Assembly: GCF_002909485.1 (NCBI RefSeq)
Contig: NZ_PPXG01000008.1
Location: 62,001-126,000 of the forward strand
Direction: 5' to 3'
Source of the DNA: Stutzerimonas stutzeri
GTDB lineage: Bacteria > Pseudomonadota > Gammaproteobacteria > Pseudomonadales > Pseudomonadaceae
Length of the DNA stretch: 64,000 nt
The first letter of the stretch is position 1. Each line of letters starts with the position of its first letter. Positions 29,308-37,945 of this stretch are shown in pieces. The translations under genes and the position numbers were made by a program. A model generated the notes under the pieces. The model saw only the letters and a program-made list of their open reading frames with translations. It had not been told where the DNA came from and did no database searches.

Positions 29308-29359
29308 CGCACTCTGCCGCTTCGCTGAGGTCCCAACCTGGCCGCCCAAGGAGACGCCG

Positions 29360-30409
29360 ATGGCCAAACCCGGATACCGCCTCGCCCTGATCGCCACCGC
29401 GTTGGCCGTCGTGGTCGTGCTGCTCGGCGCTTATACACGGTTGACGCACGCCGGCCTTGGTTGCCCGGACTGGCCCGGTTGTTACGGGTTTCTCGCCGTA
29501 CCGATGAGCGAGCACAAGCAGAACCTCGCCGCACTGCGCTTTCCCGAGGCACCGTTGGAAGTCGCCAAGGGCTGGAACGAAATGATCCATCGCTACTTCG
29601 CCGGCGCGCTGGGGCTGGTAATTCTGGCCATGGCAGCGCAGGCCTTGCGCCGCCGCAGCGACCCCGGCCAGCCGCTGAAACTGCCGCTGCTGCTGCTCGT
29701 GGTAGTGATCGCCCAGGCCATATTCGGCATGTGGACGGTGACCTTGCAGCTCTGGCCGCAGGTGGTCACCGCGCACCTTCTAGGCGGTTTCACGACCCTG
29801 AGCCTGCTGTTCCTGATGTGCCTGCGCCTGTCCGGCGCTTTTGCACCGCTGCCGGTTGTCGATACCAGGCTGCTCACTTTTGCTGGTTTCGCCATGCTGG
29901 CGGTAATCATCCAGATTGCCCTCGGTGGCTGGGTCAGCAGCAACTATGCGGCGGTGGCCTGCACGGATTTCCCCACCTGCCACGGCGAATGGTGGCCGCA
30001 GATGGACTTCGCCAACGCCTTCAACCTGACCCATCACGACATCGGCCCCAATTACCTCGGCGGCCTGCTCTATGGCGAGGCACGCACCGCAATCCACCTC
30101 ACCCACCGAATCGGCGCGCTATGCGTAACGTTGGTGCTGCTGCTGCTCGCGGCCATGCTCTGGCGCCGCGGCCTCGGCTGGCTCGCCGGCCTGCTGCTCG
30201 CGGCACTGGCGCTGCAAGTCGGCCTCGGTATCAGCAACGTGCTGCTCAATCTGCCACTGGCGGTCGCGGTGGCGCACAACGGCGGTGGCGCCGCACTGCT
30301 ACTGGTACTGGTACTGGTCAATTACCAACTACGCCTGCCCGTGCAACACGCGGCGCATTCGGCACCCATTTCGAACGAGACGGGCCGGCTCGACCTGCCC
30401 CGCGCATGA
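29360..30409 (+). CDS. ctaA: Heme A synthase (Cox15/CtaA)
   Basis: 349 residues with eight transmembrane helices. Motifs: GAYTRLTHAGLGCPDWPGCYG near the N-terminus, EMIHRYFAGALGL (heme-ligand His), VTAHLLGG and IHLTHRIGALCVT (paired His), and AVAHNGGGAALL near the end. It oxidises the C8 methyl of heme O to give heme A for the aa3 oxidase. Start ATG 29360 after AAGGAG. Precedes cyoE, which makes heme O, by 17 bases. Confidence 0.95.
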   Translation: MAKPGYRLALIATALAVVVVLLGAYTRLTHAGLGCPDWPGCYGFLAVPMSEHKQNLAALRFPEAPLEVAKGWNEMIHRYFAGALGLVILAMAAQALRRRSDPGQPLKLPLLLLVVVIAQAIFGMWTVTLQLWPQVVTAHLLGGFTTLSLLFLMCLRLSGAFAPLPVVDTRLLTFAGFAMLAVIIQIALGGWVSSNYAAVACTDFPTCHGEWWPQMDFANAFNLTHHDIGPNYLGGLLYGEARTAIHLTHRIGALCVTLVLLLLAAMLWRRGLGWLAGLLLAALALQVGLGISNVLLNLPLAVAVAHNGGGAALLLVLVLVNYQLRLPVQHAAHSAPISNETGRLDLPRA

Positions 30410-30426
30410 CCATAAGGAGAACCCCC

Positions 30427-31326
30427 ATGGCGACTCTACTCAGCGAACGCGGCGCCCAGGCCACTTGGCGCGACTATCTGGAGCTGACCAAGCCAAAGGT
30501 GGTGCTGCTGATGCTCATCACCTCACTGGTGGGCATGTTCCTAGCGACTCGAGCCGGCGTGCCCTGGACGGTGCTGCTGTTCGGCAACCTGGGCATCGCG
30601 CTGTGCGCCGGCGGCGCGGCGGCAGTGAATCATGTAGTCGATCGGCAGATCGATTCGGTGATGGCCCGTACCCACAAACGGCCATTGGCAGAAGGCCGCG
30701 TCTCGCCGGCGGCGGCACTGACCTTCGCGTTCATCCTCGGCGTCAGCGGGCTGGCTCTGCTGCTGGCGTTCACCAATGCCCTCGCCGCCTGGCTGACCCT
30801 GGCCTCGCTGATCGGCTATGCGGTGATCTACACCGGCTTTCTCAAGCGAGCCACGCCACAGAACATCGTCATTGGCGGCCTCGCCGGCGCCGCACCGCCG
30901 CTACTGGGCTGGGTTGCGGTGACCGGACAGGTGACAGCCGAACCACTGCTGCTGGTGCTGATCATCTTCGCCTGGACGCCGCCGCACTTCTGGGCGCTGG
31001 CCATCCATCGCAAGGACGAGTACGCCAAGGTCAACGTGCCGATGCTGCCGGTGACCCACGGAGTGCACTACACCAAGGTGCACATCCTGCTGTACACGGT
31101 GATGCTGCTGGCGGTCAGCTTCATGCCGTTCGCCATTCACATGAGCGGGCCGCTGTACCTCGCCGCCGCGGCGTTGCTGGGTGCGCGCTTCCTCTACTGG
31201 GCTATCGCGCTGTACCGCGACAGCCGGCCACATGCGGCAATCAAGACGTTCAAATTCAGCATCTGGTACCTGTTCGCGCTGTTCATCGCGCTGCTGGTTG
31301 ATCATTATCTGCTGCTCGATTTCTAA
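30427..31326 (+). CDS. cyoE: Protoheme IX farnesyltransferase (heme O synthase)
   Basis: 299 residues, a UbiA-superfamily prenyltransferase (also called ctaB). It adds a farnesyl group to heme B to make heme O. DYLELTKPKVVLLMLITSLV starts the fold. The first aspartate-rich motif is NHVVDRQIDSVMARTHKRPL and the second is HRKDEYAKVNVPMLPVTHG. Nine transmembrane helices fit the family. Start ATG 30427 with AAGGAG upstream. Confidence 0.96.
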   Translation: MATLLSERGAQATWRDYLELTKPKVVLLMLITSLVGMFLATRAGVPWTVLLFGNLGIALCAGGAAAVNHVVDRQIDSVMARTHKRPLAEGRVSPAAALTFAFILGVSGLALLLAFTNALAAWLTLASLIGYAVIYTGFLKRATPQNIVIGGLAGAAPPLLGWVAVTGQVTAEPLLLVLIIFAWTPPHFWALAIHRKDEYAKVNVPMLPVTHGVHYTKVHILLYTVMLLAVSFMPFAIHMSGPLYLAAAALLGARFLYWAIALYRDSRPHAAIKTFKFSIWYLFALFIALLVDHYLLLDF

Positions 31327-31347
31327 GCAGCTGCACTAAGGACATCC

Positions 31348-31983
31348 ATGACCCGCATCCAGAAAACCGTCTTCATCCTCGTTGCGCTGATCGCGCTGGT
31401 CGTCGGACTGACGGTTTCCAAGGTGCTCAACAGCCAGCGCCAGCTTGACCCCACCCAATTGCTGGATGCCGGGATCGTCCTGCTGCCGCAGAGCCGCACG
31501 GTGCCTGCGCTGAGCCTGACCAATCAGGATGGCGAAACGGTGAAGCTGGATGAACTCCAAGGGCAGTGGACGCTGCTGTTCTTCGGCTACACCTTCTGCC
31601 CGGACATCTGCCCCACCACCCTGGCCGAACTGCGCCAGCTCAATGGCATGTTGCCGGACGCGGCACGCGAACAGCTGCGCATCATCCTGGTCAGCGTCGA
31701 TCCGAACCGCGACACGCCGCAGCAGCTCAAGGAATATCTCGGCTACTTCAACGCAGGCTTCCAGGGCCTGACCGGTCCGCTGGACGATATTCAGACCCTG
31801 GCCAACGGCGTCGGCATTCCCTTCATCCCCGGCGACACCAGCAAGGAGAACTACACCGTCGACCACAGCGGCAATCTGGTCCTCATCGGTCCGGACGGTC
31901 GTCAGCGAGGATTTATCCGCTCGCCGCTGCGGGTGCAGAAGCTGGCGGAACAGGTGCCGGAGCTGATCAATCGGGCACCCTAG
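31348..31983 (+). CDS. senC: SCO1/SenC/PrrC copper chaperone
   Basis: 211 residues: N-terminal anchor (VFILVALIALVVGLTV), then a periplasmic thioredoxin-like domain. The copper site FGYTFCPDICPTTLAELRQL has the CxxxC pair, and the downstream histidine ligand is in YTVDHSGNLVLIGPDG. SCO proteins deliver copper to the CuA site of subunit II. Last gene of the cox assembly cluster; a repeat-filled gap follows. Confidence 0.95.
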   Translation: MTRIQKTVFILVALIALVVGLTVSKVLNSQRQLDPTQLLDAGIVLLPQSRTVPALSLTNQDGETVKLDELQGQWTLLFFGYTFCPDICPTTLAELRQLNGMLPDAAREQLRIILVSVDPNRDTPQQLKEYLGYFNAGFQGLTGPLDDIQTLANGVGIPFIPGDTSKENYTVDHSGNLVLIGPDGRQRGFIRSPLRVQKLAEQVPELINRAP

Positions 31984-32468
31984 GTGCGTTCGGCGGCAGT
32001 GATCGTTACCGAAGCCGGGTGCAGGCCGCTCAGCGTCACACGATCGGCGATGACAGCGAAAGCTTCGCCCCGAGGGCGGGCCTCCCACGAACAGCGGATC
32101 GTGCACACTGAGCCGGGTGGAGCACCCTCAGCACCGCAATCACCACACCCAGCGCCCGCACCTAACCAGTGGGAGGCCCGCCCTCGCGGCGAAGGGCCTG
32201 CCAGTTACCACAGCCTTGATACAACCTCTCAGCCCGCCTCTGCTACTGCACCTCGTCTAGCCGCCGCCTGCCGCCGCGCCGACAGCTTGCGCCACCAGAT
32301 CACCACCCCAGTGACTGACAGCACTGCAATTGCCACACCCAACACTGCAATCAGAATTCCTACTGGCAACCCTGGCATGCTGTGCCCGCACCTAACCGGT
32401 GGGAGGCGCGCCCTCGCGGCGAATGCAGGCCACAGGCCTGCCAGTTACCACAGCCTTGATACAACCTC
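31984..32468. other. 485-base intergenic region filled with repeats and a duplicated gene end
   Basis: Lies between senC and the convergent PepSY gene. Family-B REP-like cores occur at 32064-32089, 32169-32194 (inverted) and 32399-32424. From 32150 the sequence is one copy of a 240-base tandem duplication that carries the 3' end of the PepSY gene. No independent gene. Confidence 0.75.
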
Positions 32469-32629
32469 TCAGCCCGCCTCTGCTACTGCACCTCGTCTAG
32501 CCGCCGTCTGCCGACGCGCCGACAGCTTGCGCCACCAGATCACCACCCCAGTGACTGATAGCACGGCAATCGCCACACCCAACACTGCAATCAGGATGCG
32601 CCCTGGCAAGCCGAGGATGCGGCCGCCAT
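32150..32629. repeat. 240-base direct tandem duplication
   Basis: The sequence from about 32150 to 32389 recurs at 32390-32629 with an exact offset of 240: CCAGTTACCACAGCCTTGAT occurs at 32201 and 32441, and CCGCACCTAACC occurs near 32156 and 32396. The copies differ by scattered substitutions and a replaced short block near 32195 and 32425. The right copy overlaps the last codons of the PepSY gene. Confidence 0.9.
32229..32378 (-). pseudogene. Duplicated C-terminal fragment of the PepSY protein (49 codons)
   Basis: On the minus strand this piece still reads open from ATG 32376-32378: MPGLPVGILIAVLGVAIAVL, then SVTGVVIWWRKLSARRQ, ending AVAEAG and a stop. It is nearly the same as the end of the intact gene (LPGRILIAVLGVAIAV onward). 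It carries a complete transmembrane helix with a basic tail. Very probably a by-product of tandem duplication and not expressed, but the frame has stayed open. Confidence 0.7.
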
Positions 32630-33650
32630 GGATCGCCGGTTGCAGCAGGTGGAACTGCTGGCCCAGCGTTCCCTGACCGGGTATTTCCTGCCCAAGCAAA
32701 CGTCCATCAGTGCCGTGGAAGAACAGCCATGCATTGCCCTGATTGCTGTCGTGCTCGCCGAAACCGGCGCCGTAGAAGTTGTACTCAAAGCTGTAGTACA
32801 GCTCGGTAATCGTTTCGGTCAGGCCCAGATCGGCAGCGTGCTGCATGGCGTAGTCATAGGCCTGGTGGAAGTCATAGGCGGTGGTCCCCAGCTGCTCGGC
32901 CGGCATACGCCCGCGGGCTTCATAGACGCTTGGCTCAACCGGTGAAAACAGTGAAACCACAGGCTTGAACACCTGCTCCGGTAGATTCATCGCCACACTG
33001 CTGACCGCCACCGGCACCAGCAGCAACCATAACCACAGGCCGCCGGCACGGTGCACATCGTGATTCATCCGCTGGCGCTTGATCTTCCAGGCCGTCCACC
33101 ACTTGGAAAGGAACGGCCGGCCGCGGGGGAAGGTCAGCAGCAGCGAGACGAAGCAATCGATCACCCAGGCGATAGCCACGATGCCCATTAACCACAGCCC
33201 CCAGTTGCCCGGGAGCGACAGGTTGTAGTGGAACTCGAGAATGAAGGGCACGAAGTTCTTGCGCGAGAAGCAGCATTCGCCCCAGTACCGCGTACCCACC
33301 GGCTCGCCGGTCACCGCGTCGAGGTAATGCACCACGGGCCGTTCGTCATAGGGCTTGCCGGTCGCCGGATCGTTGCGGGGCACCAGCGCCATCAGCGCGG
33401 CATGACCCGGCTCGCTGGGGAACTCCATGTACCAGACCTGCATGCGCGGGTTGGCTTGTTCAAGACGATCGACCAACGTCCCAGGCGCCAGCACCGGACC
33501 CTCACTGGTCGTGTGGTAGAACTCCGGGTTGAGCCATTCGTCCAGCTCGTGGTGGAAGGCCAGGATGCTGCCGGTAATGCCGGCGAGGAACAGGAATACC
33601 GCGGTGGCCAGGCCGATGTAGCGGTGCACAAGCACGAGAATTGAACGCAT
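32469..33650 (-). CDS. PepSY-associated TM helix protein (putative siderophore/iron reductase type)
   Basis: 393 residues from the ATG at 33648-33650 (MRSILVLVHRYIGLATAVFL). Four transmembrane segments: HRYIGLATAVFLFLAGITGS, WLMGIVAIAWVIDCFVSLLL, LWLWLLLVPVAVSSVAMNLP and ILIAVLGVAIAVLSVTGVVI. FHHELDEWLNP after the first helix and HRAGGLWLW are typical of the PepSY_TM family. It follows the TonB receptor on the same strand. In such operons these proteins are thought to reduce ferric siderophores at the inner membrane; that role is inferred. Its end lies in a tandem duplication. Confidence 0.88.
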   Translation of the reverse strand: MRSILVLVHRYIGLATAVFLFLAGITGSILAFHHELDEWLNPEFYHTTSEGPVLAPGTLVDRLEQANPRMQVWYMEFPSEPGHAALMALVPRNDPATGKPYDERPVVHYLDAVTGEPVGTRYWGECCFSRKNFVPFILEFHYNLSLPGNWGLWLMGIVAIAWVIDCFVSLLLTFPRGRPFLSKWWTAWKIKRQRMNHDVHRAGGLWLWLLLVPVAVSSVAMNLPEQVFKPVVSLFSPVEPSVYEARGRMPAEQLGTTAYDFHQAYDYAMQHAADLGLTETITELYYSFEYNFYGAGFGEHDSNQGNAWLFFHGTDGRLLGQEIPGQGTLGQQFHLLQPAIHGGRILGLPGRILIAVLGVAIAVLSVTGVVIWWRKLSARRQTAARRGAVAEAG

Positions 33651-33667
33651 CGTCGGTTGTCCGTATT

Positions 33668-36214
33668 TCAGAAAGCACAAAGCCGCCGGCCTGTCGGGGC
33701 CGGCGGCTGGTTTATCGATGAACAGAAGTCGTAGGTCACGGTAGCCATGACATTGCGCGACTCGCCGTAATAGCACTGGCTCAGGCTGTTGCACGCCGCA
33801 ACGTACTTCTCGTCAGTGAGGTTGTTGAGGTTCAAACGCACGCCTACCCCTTCCAAGCCTACGCGCGACAGGTCATAGCCGAGCATGGCGTCGTACAGCG
33901 TGTAGGACGGAATGCGCTGGGTATTCTCCGCATCAGCCCAGCTCTTGCCGAAGTAGCGCGCGCCACCTCCCACCTGCAAACCGGCCAACGGCCCTAGGTC
34001 GAAGGTGTAATCGGTCCACAGCGAGGCCATGTTGCGCGCCACCGCGTTGGGCGTGTTGCCGCGATTGTTGACGCCGGCAGCACCGGTGAAGTCCTTGGAA
34101 TACTCGACGTCCATGTAGGTATAGCTGGCGATGACATTGACCTGTTCCAGCGGCCGCAGACGAGCTTCGACTTCCACGCCTTTGGAGGTAAGTTCGCCCA
34201 CCGCGCGATAGAAGTTCTCGTTGGAATCCTTGTTCGCCAGGTTCGATTGCTTCAAGTCGAAGTAGGAGATGGTGTAGAGATCGTCGGTGCCCAGCGGCTG
34301 ATACTTCAGGCCCACCTCGTACTGTTCGCCTTCAGTCGGATCAAGCAGTGTGATGTCGAAGCCGCCGCTGCCATTCGCGTTGTAGGCCGCAGTGGCGTTG
34401 GGGTTGAATGATTCGGAATAGCTGACGTAGGGCGACAGGCCGTTATCGAAGGCGTAAAGCACACCTACTCGTCCGGTGAACTGCTCCAGCTTGGCACTAT
34501 CGGATTGATCGCCGTAGCTCGCATCGTTGGTATGGTCGAACGAGACGTCCACCCAATCCTGGCGAACGCCCAGCGAGAAGCGCCAGTTGCCGAGGCTGAT
34601 CAGGTCTTGCACATAGAGGCCTGTCTGCTCCAGCTCACGGGTTTCGTCGTACTGGTAATAGAACACCGGATTCCCAGCGCTAACGGCACCGGTGTAGGGA
34701 TTGATCGATGGCAAACCAGCGCCGGCGTCGTAATTGACCCTTGCCTTGCGCCTTTGGTAATCGAGCCCGGTCACAAGGGTGTGGCTGAGCGCACCGGTAT
34801 CGAAGAGAAACTGCAGCTGGTTGTCGATGGTCCAGGCGTGCAACGCTTCGTCGGCGCCGGTGTAGTAACGCACGAGCTCGTCGGAACCTGGGGCCACATA
34901 GCCGTACTGGTAGACCTGTCCCGACTCCACGGTCGAGTCGAGATACTGGAAGTTCTGCCGTGCAGAAACGACTTCGTTGAAGCGATGTTCCAGCTGATAG
35001 CCAACCATCTGCTGATCACGCTCGAACTTCTCGTAGTCCCTGTCACCTTCGAAGAAGCTACGCGAGATGCGCTGGCCATTACGTGAGGTCACCGTGCCGT
35101 CTGCTGGCAAGCCGCCGTGGTATCCGCTTTCCGGGTCACGCTGCAGCATCGCCAGCAGTGTCAGCCGAGTGTCTTCGGTGAAGTCGATGCTCACCGACGG
35201 CATCACTGCATAGCGCTGCTCCTCGATGCCATCGACCTGGGTATCGGCATCCTTGGCCACACCCACCAGCCGGTAGCTGATGCGTTCGTCATCCAGCGGG
35301 CCGGTGAAGTCGAATGCGGCCTGTTTGTAGTCATTGTTGCCGTAGGAGAACTGCAGCTGACGGCTAGCCTCCTTCTGTGGCTTTTTGCTGGTCATCGCAA
35401 CCAGTCCGCCAGGCAGACTGCGGCCGTAGAGCACCGAGGACGGCCCTTTGAGAATATCGATGCGCTCGATGAAGTAAGGGTCGACCTGAAGGCTACTGTA
35501 AGTACCGCTATCGCCGAGCAGCTTCTGCCCGTCGAGGTAGAGGTTGTCCACCGAGCCATCGGTAATGCCGCGCATGGCGACGTAGTCGTAACGCGTGGTA
35601 GCACCGTAGGGCGTACTCATCAGGCCGGGCGTATAGCGCACCGCCTGGGCAATCGAGCGTGAGCCCTGATCCTCGATCTGCTGGCGAGTGACCACTGAAA
35701 CGGTCTGCGAAGTTTCCACCAGCGGCATACTCGTCTTAGTCGCCACGCTGCTATGGGTCGCATTGTAGCCCTCCATCGAGCCCAGCGCGTTGCCGAGGGC
35801 GAAGCCTTCGACCGTCATCGGCTGCAGCTCGACGGCATCGCTCTGTGCGGTGCGGCGCGCCAGCGAGTAGTTGCCCTGGCCATCGCGCACGACCTGCAGG
35901 CCACTTCCCTGCAATAGAGCAGCGAAACCTTCGTCTACGCCGTACTGCCCCTGTAACCCGTTCGATTGCAGGCCTTGCAGCAGGCTGCCGTCCACCGAGA
36001 GCAACACCCCCGCCTCGCCGGCGAAACGGCTAAGCGTGCTGGACAGTGGGCCAGCGGGAATGTCGTAGCTGCGTACCGTCTGCTGGGTCGCAGACTGAGC
36101 CAGAGCAATGCCGGGCACGACGCTAGCCATCGGCAAACACAGCAGCGCGGCACGAATGCCGAGCGCCAGGGCACGAGAGCGATTGGGAATGAACGGCAAG
36201 ACGGTCGAGCGCAT
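33668..36214 (-). CDS. TonB-dependent siderophore receptor (FecA/FpvA type with STN domain)
   Basis: 848 codons. Signal peptide (to about GIALAQSA), an N-terminal STN signalling domain (SYDIPAGPLSSTLSRFAGEA, then GLQVVRDGQGNYSL), a plug domain (SQTVSVVTRQQIEDQGSRSI, then ERIDILKGPSSVLYG) and a 22-strand barrel. STN plus an adjacent sigma factor and FecR marks a receptor that signals its own induction. The barrel's last strand reads MATVTYDF; outer membrane proteins normally end there with Phe. Here the next codon is TGT instead of a stop, and 18 odd residues (CSSINQPPAPTGRRLCAF) are read from the terminator hairpin. The siderophore is unknown. Confidence 0.93.
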   Translation of the reverse strand: MRSTVLPFIPNRSRALALGIRAALLCLPMASVVPGIALAQSATQQTVRSYDIPAGPLSSTLSRFAGEAGVLLSVDGSLLQGLQSNGLQGQYGVDEGFAALLQGSGLQVVRDGQGNYSLARRTAQSDAVELQPMTVEGFALGNALGSMEGYNATHSSVATKTSMPLVETSQTVSVVTRQQIEDQGSRSIAQAVRYTPGLMSTPYGATTRYDYVAMRGITDGSVDNLYLDGQKLLGDSGTYSSLQVDPYFIERIDILKGPSSVLYGRSLPGGLVAMTSKKPQKEASRQLQFSYGNNDYKQAAFDFTGPLDDERISYRLVGVAKDADTQVDGIEEQRYAVMPSVSIDFTEDTRLTLLAMLQRDPESGYHGGLPADGTVTSRNGQRISRSFFEGDRDYEKFERDQQMVGYQLEHRFNEVVSARQNFQYLDSTVESGQVYQYGYVAPGSDELVRYYTGADEALHAWTIDNQLQFLFDTGALSHTLVTGLDYQRRKARVNYDAGAGLPSINPYTGAVSAGNPVFYYQYDETRELEQTGLYVQDLISLGNWRFSLGVRQDWVDVSFDHTNDASYGDQSDSAKLEQFTGRVGVLYAFDNGLSPYVSYSESFNPNATAAYNANGSGGFDITLLDPTEGEQYEVGLKYQPLGTDDLYTISYFDLKQSNLANKDSNENFYRAVGELTSKGVEVEARLRPLEQVNVIASYTYMDVEYSKDFTGAAGVNNRGNTPNAVARNMASLWTDYTFDLGPLAGLQVGGGARYFGKSWADAENTQRIPSYTLYDAMLGYDLSRVGLEGVGVRLNLNNLTDEKYVAACNSLSQCYYGESRNVMATVTYDFCSSINQPPAPTGRRLCAF
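33682..33707 (-). terminator. Rho-independent terminator of the TonB receptor gene
   Basis: A perfect 10-base stem (GCCGCCGGCC / GGCCGGCGGC) with a 6-base loop. On the minus strand it is followed by TTTGTGCTTTCTG. It lies inside the receptor's open frame, after the natural C-terminal Phe codon. Confidence 0.75.
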
Positions 36215-36280
36215 GGGAATTCCTGTTCAGAGGTGACGGGGTTCGTCCTATGCCCAACCAGATTCGAAAAGGGGAACTGC

Positions 36281-36307
36281 GGATGCGAATATTTTTTATT
36301 CGCGTCC
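36281..36307. promoter_or_regulatory. Inverted repeat between fecR-like and receptor genes
   Basis: GGAtGCGAATA-TTTTT-TATTCGCgTCC: a 7-base perfect arm extended to 10 with one mismatch, in the 101-base gap. It may be an attenuating hairpin or an operator. The loop has a T-run on the plus strand only, so it is not a classical terminator for the minus-strand operon. Confidence 0.4.
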
Positions 36308-36315
36308 GTATTTGG

Positions 36316-37278
36316 TTATGCGCCCGCGTGCTTTGCTGCGGGTTCGAGGCTGACCCACCAGGCCATGCGCCGCTCAACGCGCACCGGCAGCGTGGCCGCA
36401 AGGGCATCCAGAACACGCTCGGTGTCGCCCAGAGGAAAGGCGCCGACGACACGCAGATCGGCAATCCGTGGGTCACAGCCGAGGTAGCCGTGGCGATAAC
36501 GCGAAAGCTCGGCGAGAAAATCCTCCAAGCGCTGGTTGTCAGCCAGCAAGATGCCGGTTGCCCAGGCTTGATGCTCGGCACGCGCAGGCGCCAGCGGCGC
36601 TATGTGACGGCGGTCGAACTCGGTTTGCTGGCCTGCCTCCACGCTGGTGGTGGCGAAGCCATCAAGCTGAATATCCACAACGCCTGCAAACACGCTCAAC
36701 CGTGTACGCCCGTCTTCCTGGCGGATGGAAAAACGCGCTGCCTGCTCGCTGCGCACGCGCCCTTCCTGACTGGTCAGCAACAACGGTCGCCCACGTCGGC
36801 TGGTCGGAGCATCGATTAGCAATTCGCCACGGTAGAGCGCCAACGATCGGGCGTTCGCGTCAAAGGCAATATCAACTGCCGTATCCGTGTTGAGCCAAAG
36901 CTGCGAGCCATCGGCCAGACGCAGGTCGCGTACTTCACCAACAGCGGTGCGTTCATCGGCAGCCCACTGCCGCCATGGCAGCGAGCCACCTGCCAGACTC
37001 AGCGCGGCACCGCCACAAAGCACGGATAGCACCTTCAGCGCATGGCGCCGGTTCGGCTGGCGGTTGTGCAGCATCGCCCCGGCGGTGCGCCCGACCGCAT
37101 CCTCGGCCAGCGGTTGGAACTGACCACTGATGCGCTCGACCCTGGCCCAGGCCTGGGCATGTTCCGGCCGCTCCAGCCATGCCGCCCAGGCCTGACGCTC
37201 GCCAGCACTGGCCGAGCCGGACTGCAAAACAGCAAACCATTTCGCCGCTTCCTGCAGCACGCGGTAATCGATGCCCAT
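36316..37278 (-). CDS. FecR-type anti-sigma/sigma-regulator protein
   Basis: 320 residues from ATG 37276-37278, which overlaps the sigma factor stop by one base (TAATG). N-terminal DUF4880 (EAAKWFAVLQSGSASAGERQ, then AWLERPEHAQAWARVE), one transmembrane helix (VLSVLCGGAALSLAGGSL, about 85-102) and a periplasmic FecR domain (GEVRDLRLADGSQLWLNTDT, then LYRGELLIDA). It relays the receptor's signal across the inner membrane to the sigma factor. Confidence 0.92.
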   Translation of the reverse strand: MGIDYRVLQEAAKWFAVLQSGSASAGERQAWAAWLERPEHAQAWARVERISGQFQPLAEDAVGRTAGAMLHNRQPNRRHALKVLSVLCGGAALSLAGGSLPWRQWAADERTAVGEVRDLRLADGSQLWLNTDTAVDIAFDANARSLALYRGELLIDAPTSRRGRPLLLTSQEGRVRSEQAARFSIRQEDGRTRLSVFAGVVDIQLDGFATTSVEAGQQTEFDRRHIAPLAPARAEHQAWATGILLADNQRLEDFLAELSRYRHGYLGCDPRIADLRVVGAFPLGDTERVLDALAATLPVRVERRMAWWVSLEPAAKHAGA

Positions 37279-37793
37279 TAGTCCTCCGCCACCAGCATCA
37301 GGCAATGCAGCATGGCCTGGGCCATGTACTTCTTCACCATCCGCTCGGAAACGTCGAGCTCGATGGCGATTGCGGCGTAGGTCATACCCTGCAGCTGAGA
37401 CATGAGAAACGCGCTGCGGACCTTTGCCGGCAGCTGAGTCAGCATGGCGTCGATCTGCAGCAGGGTTTCGATGATCAACGTCTGCGATTCGGGCGATGGC
37501 GCCACGGCCTCGGGTTGCAGTGCCAGCGCATCAAGATAGGCCTGCTCGATCTGTCGGCGCCGCCAGTGGTTGATCAACAGACCCTTGGCGATGGTATGCA
37601 AGTACGCTCTGGGCTCACGAATCGCGCTCATGTCGCCGTCCTTGGTCATCACCCGCACGAAGGTATCCTGCGCAAGGTCGGCGGCCCGCTGATTGCAGCC
37701 CAGCTGACGTCGCAGCCAGCCGTTTAGCCAACCGTGATGATCGGCGTAGAGCCGATGCAGCATCTGCTGTCGAACCATACCTTCAGTTGCCAT
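37278..37793 (-). CDS. ECF sigma factor (FecI-like, iron starvation type)
   Basis: 171 residues. I prefer ATG 37791-37793 because GGGAGG lies just upstream; an ATG at 37805 is possible. Region 2 is DLAQDTFVRVMTKDG through REPRAYLHTIAKGLLINHWRR. Region 4 is AFLMSQLQGMTYAAIAIELD, then VSERMVKKYMAQAMLHC, a helix-turn-helix of the FecI type. First gene of the operon, expected to drive its own receptor gene. A Fur-like box lies upstream. Confidence 0.93.
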   Translation of the reverse strand: MATEGMVRQQMLHRLYADHHGWLNGWLRRQLGCNQRAADLAQDTFVRVMTKDGDMSAIREPRAYLHTIAKGLLINHWRRRQIEQAYLDALALQPEAVAPSPESQTLIIETLLQIDAMLTQLPAKVRSAFLMSQLQGMTYAAIAIELDVSERMVKKYMAQAMLHCLMLVAED

Positions 37794-37819
37794 GCGGCCT
37801 CCCATGAGCGCTGCAGGCG

Positions 37820-37838
37820 TTAATGCTAACGCTTCTCA
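37820..37838 (-). promoter_or_regulatory. Possible Fur box upstream of the ECF sigma gene
   Basis: On the minus strand TGAGAAGCGTTAGCATTAA matches 13 of 17 positions of TGAGAATCATTATCATT, a common Fur site. It lies 27 bases before the sigma factor start, a position suited to iron repression. Confidence 0.5.
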
Positions 37839-37945
37839 ACAACATAAATCCATGGCTAATCGCTGCACCTGATGAATCAGCGGGCAATTCCCATCCGCGC
37901 GTTCTGGACTAGGCTAAAGAAACACTCGAACTCGGGAGCCCGACC

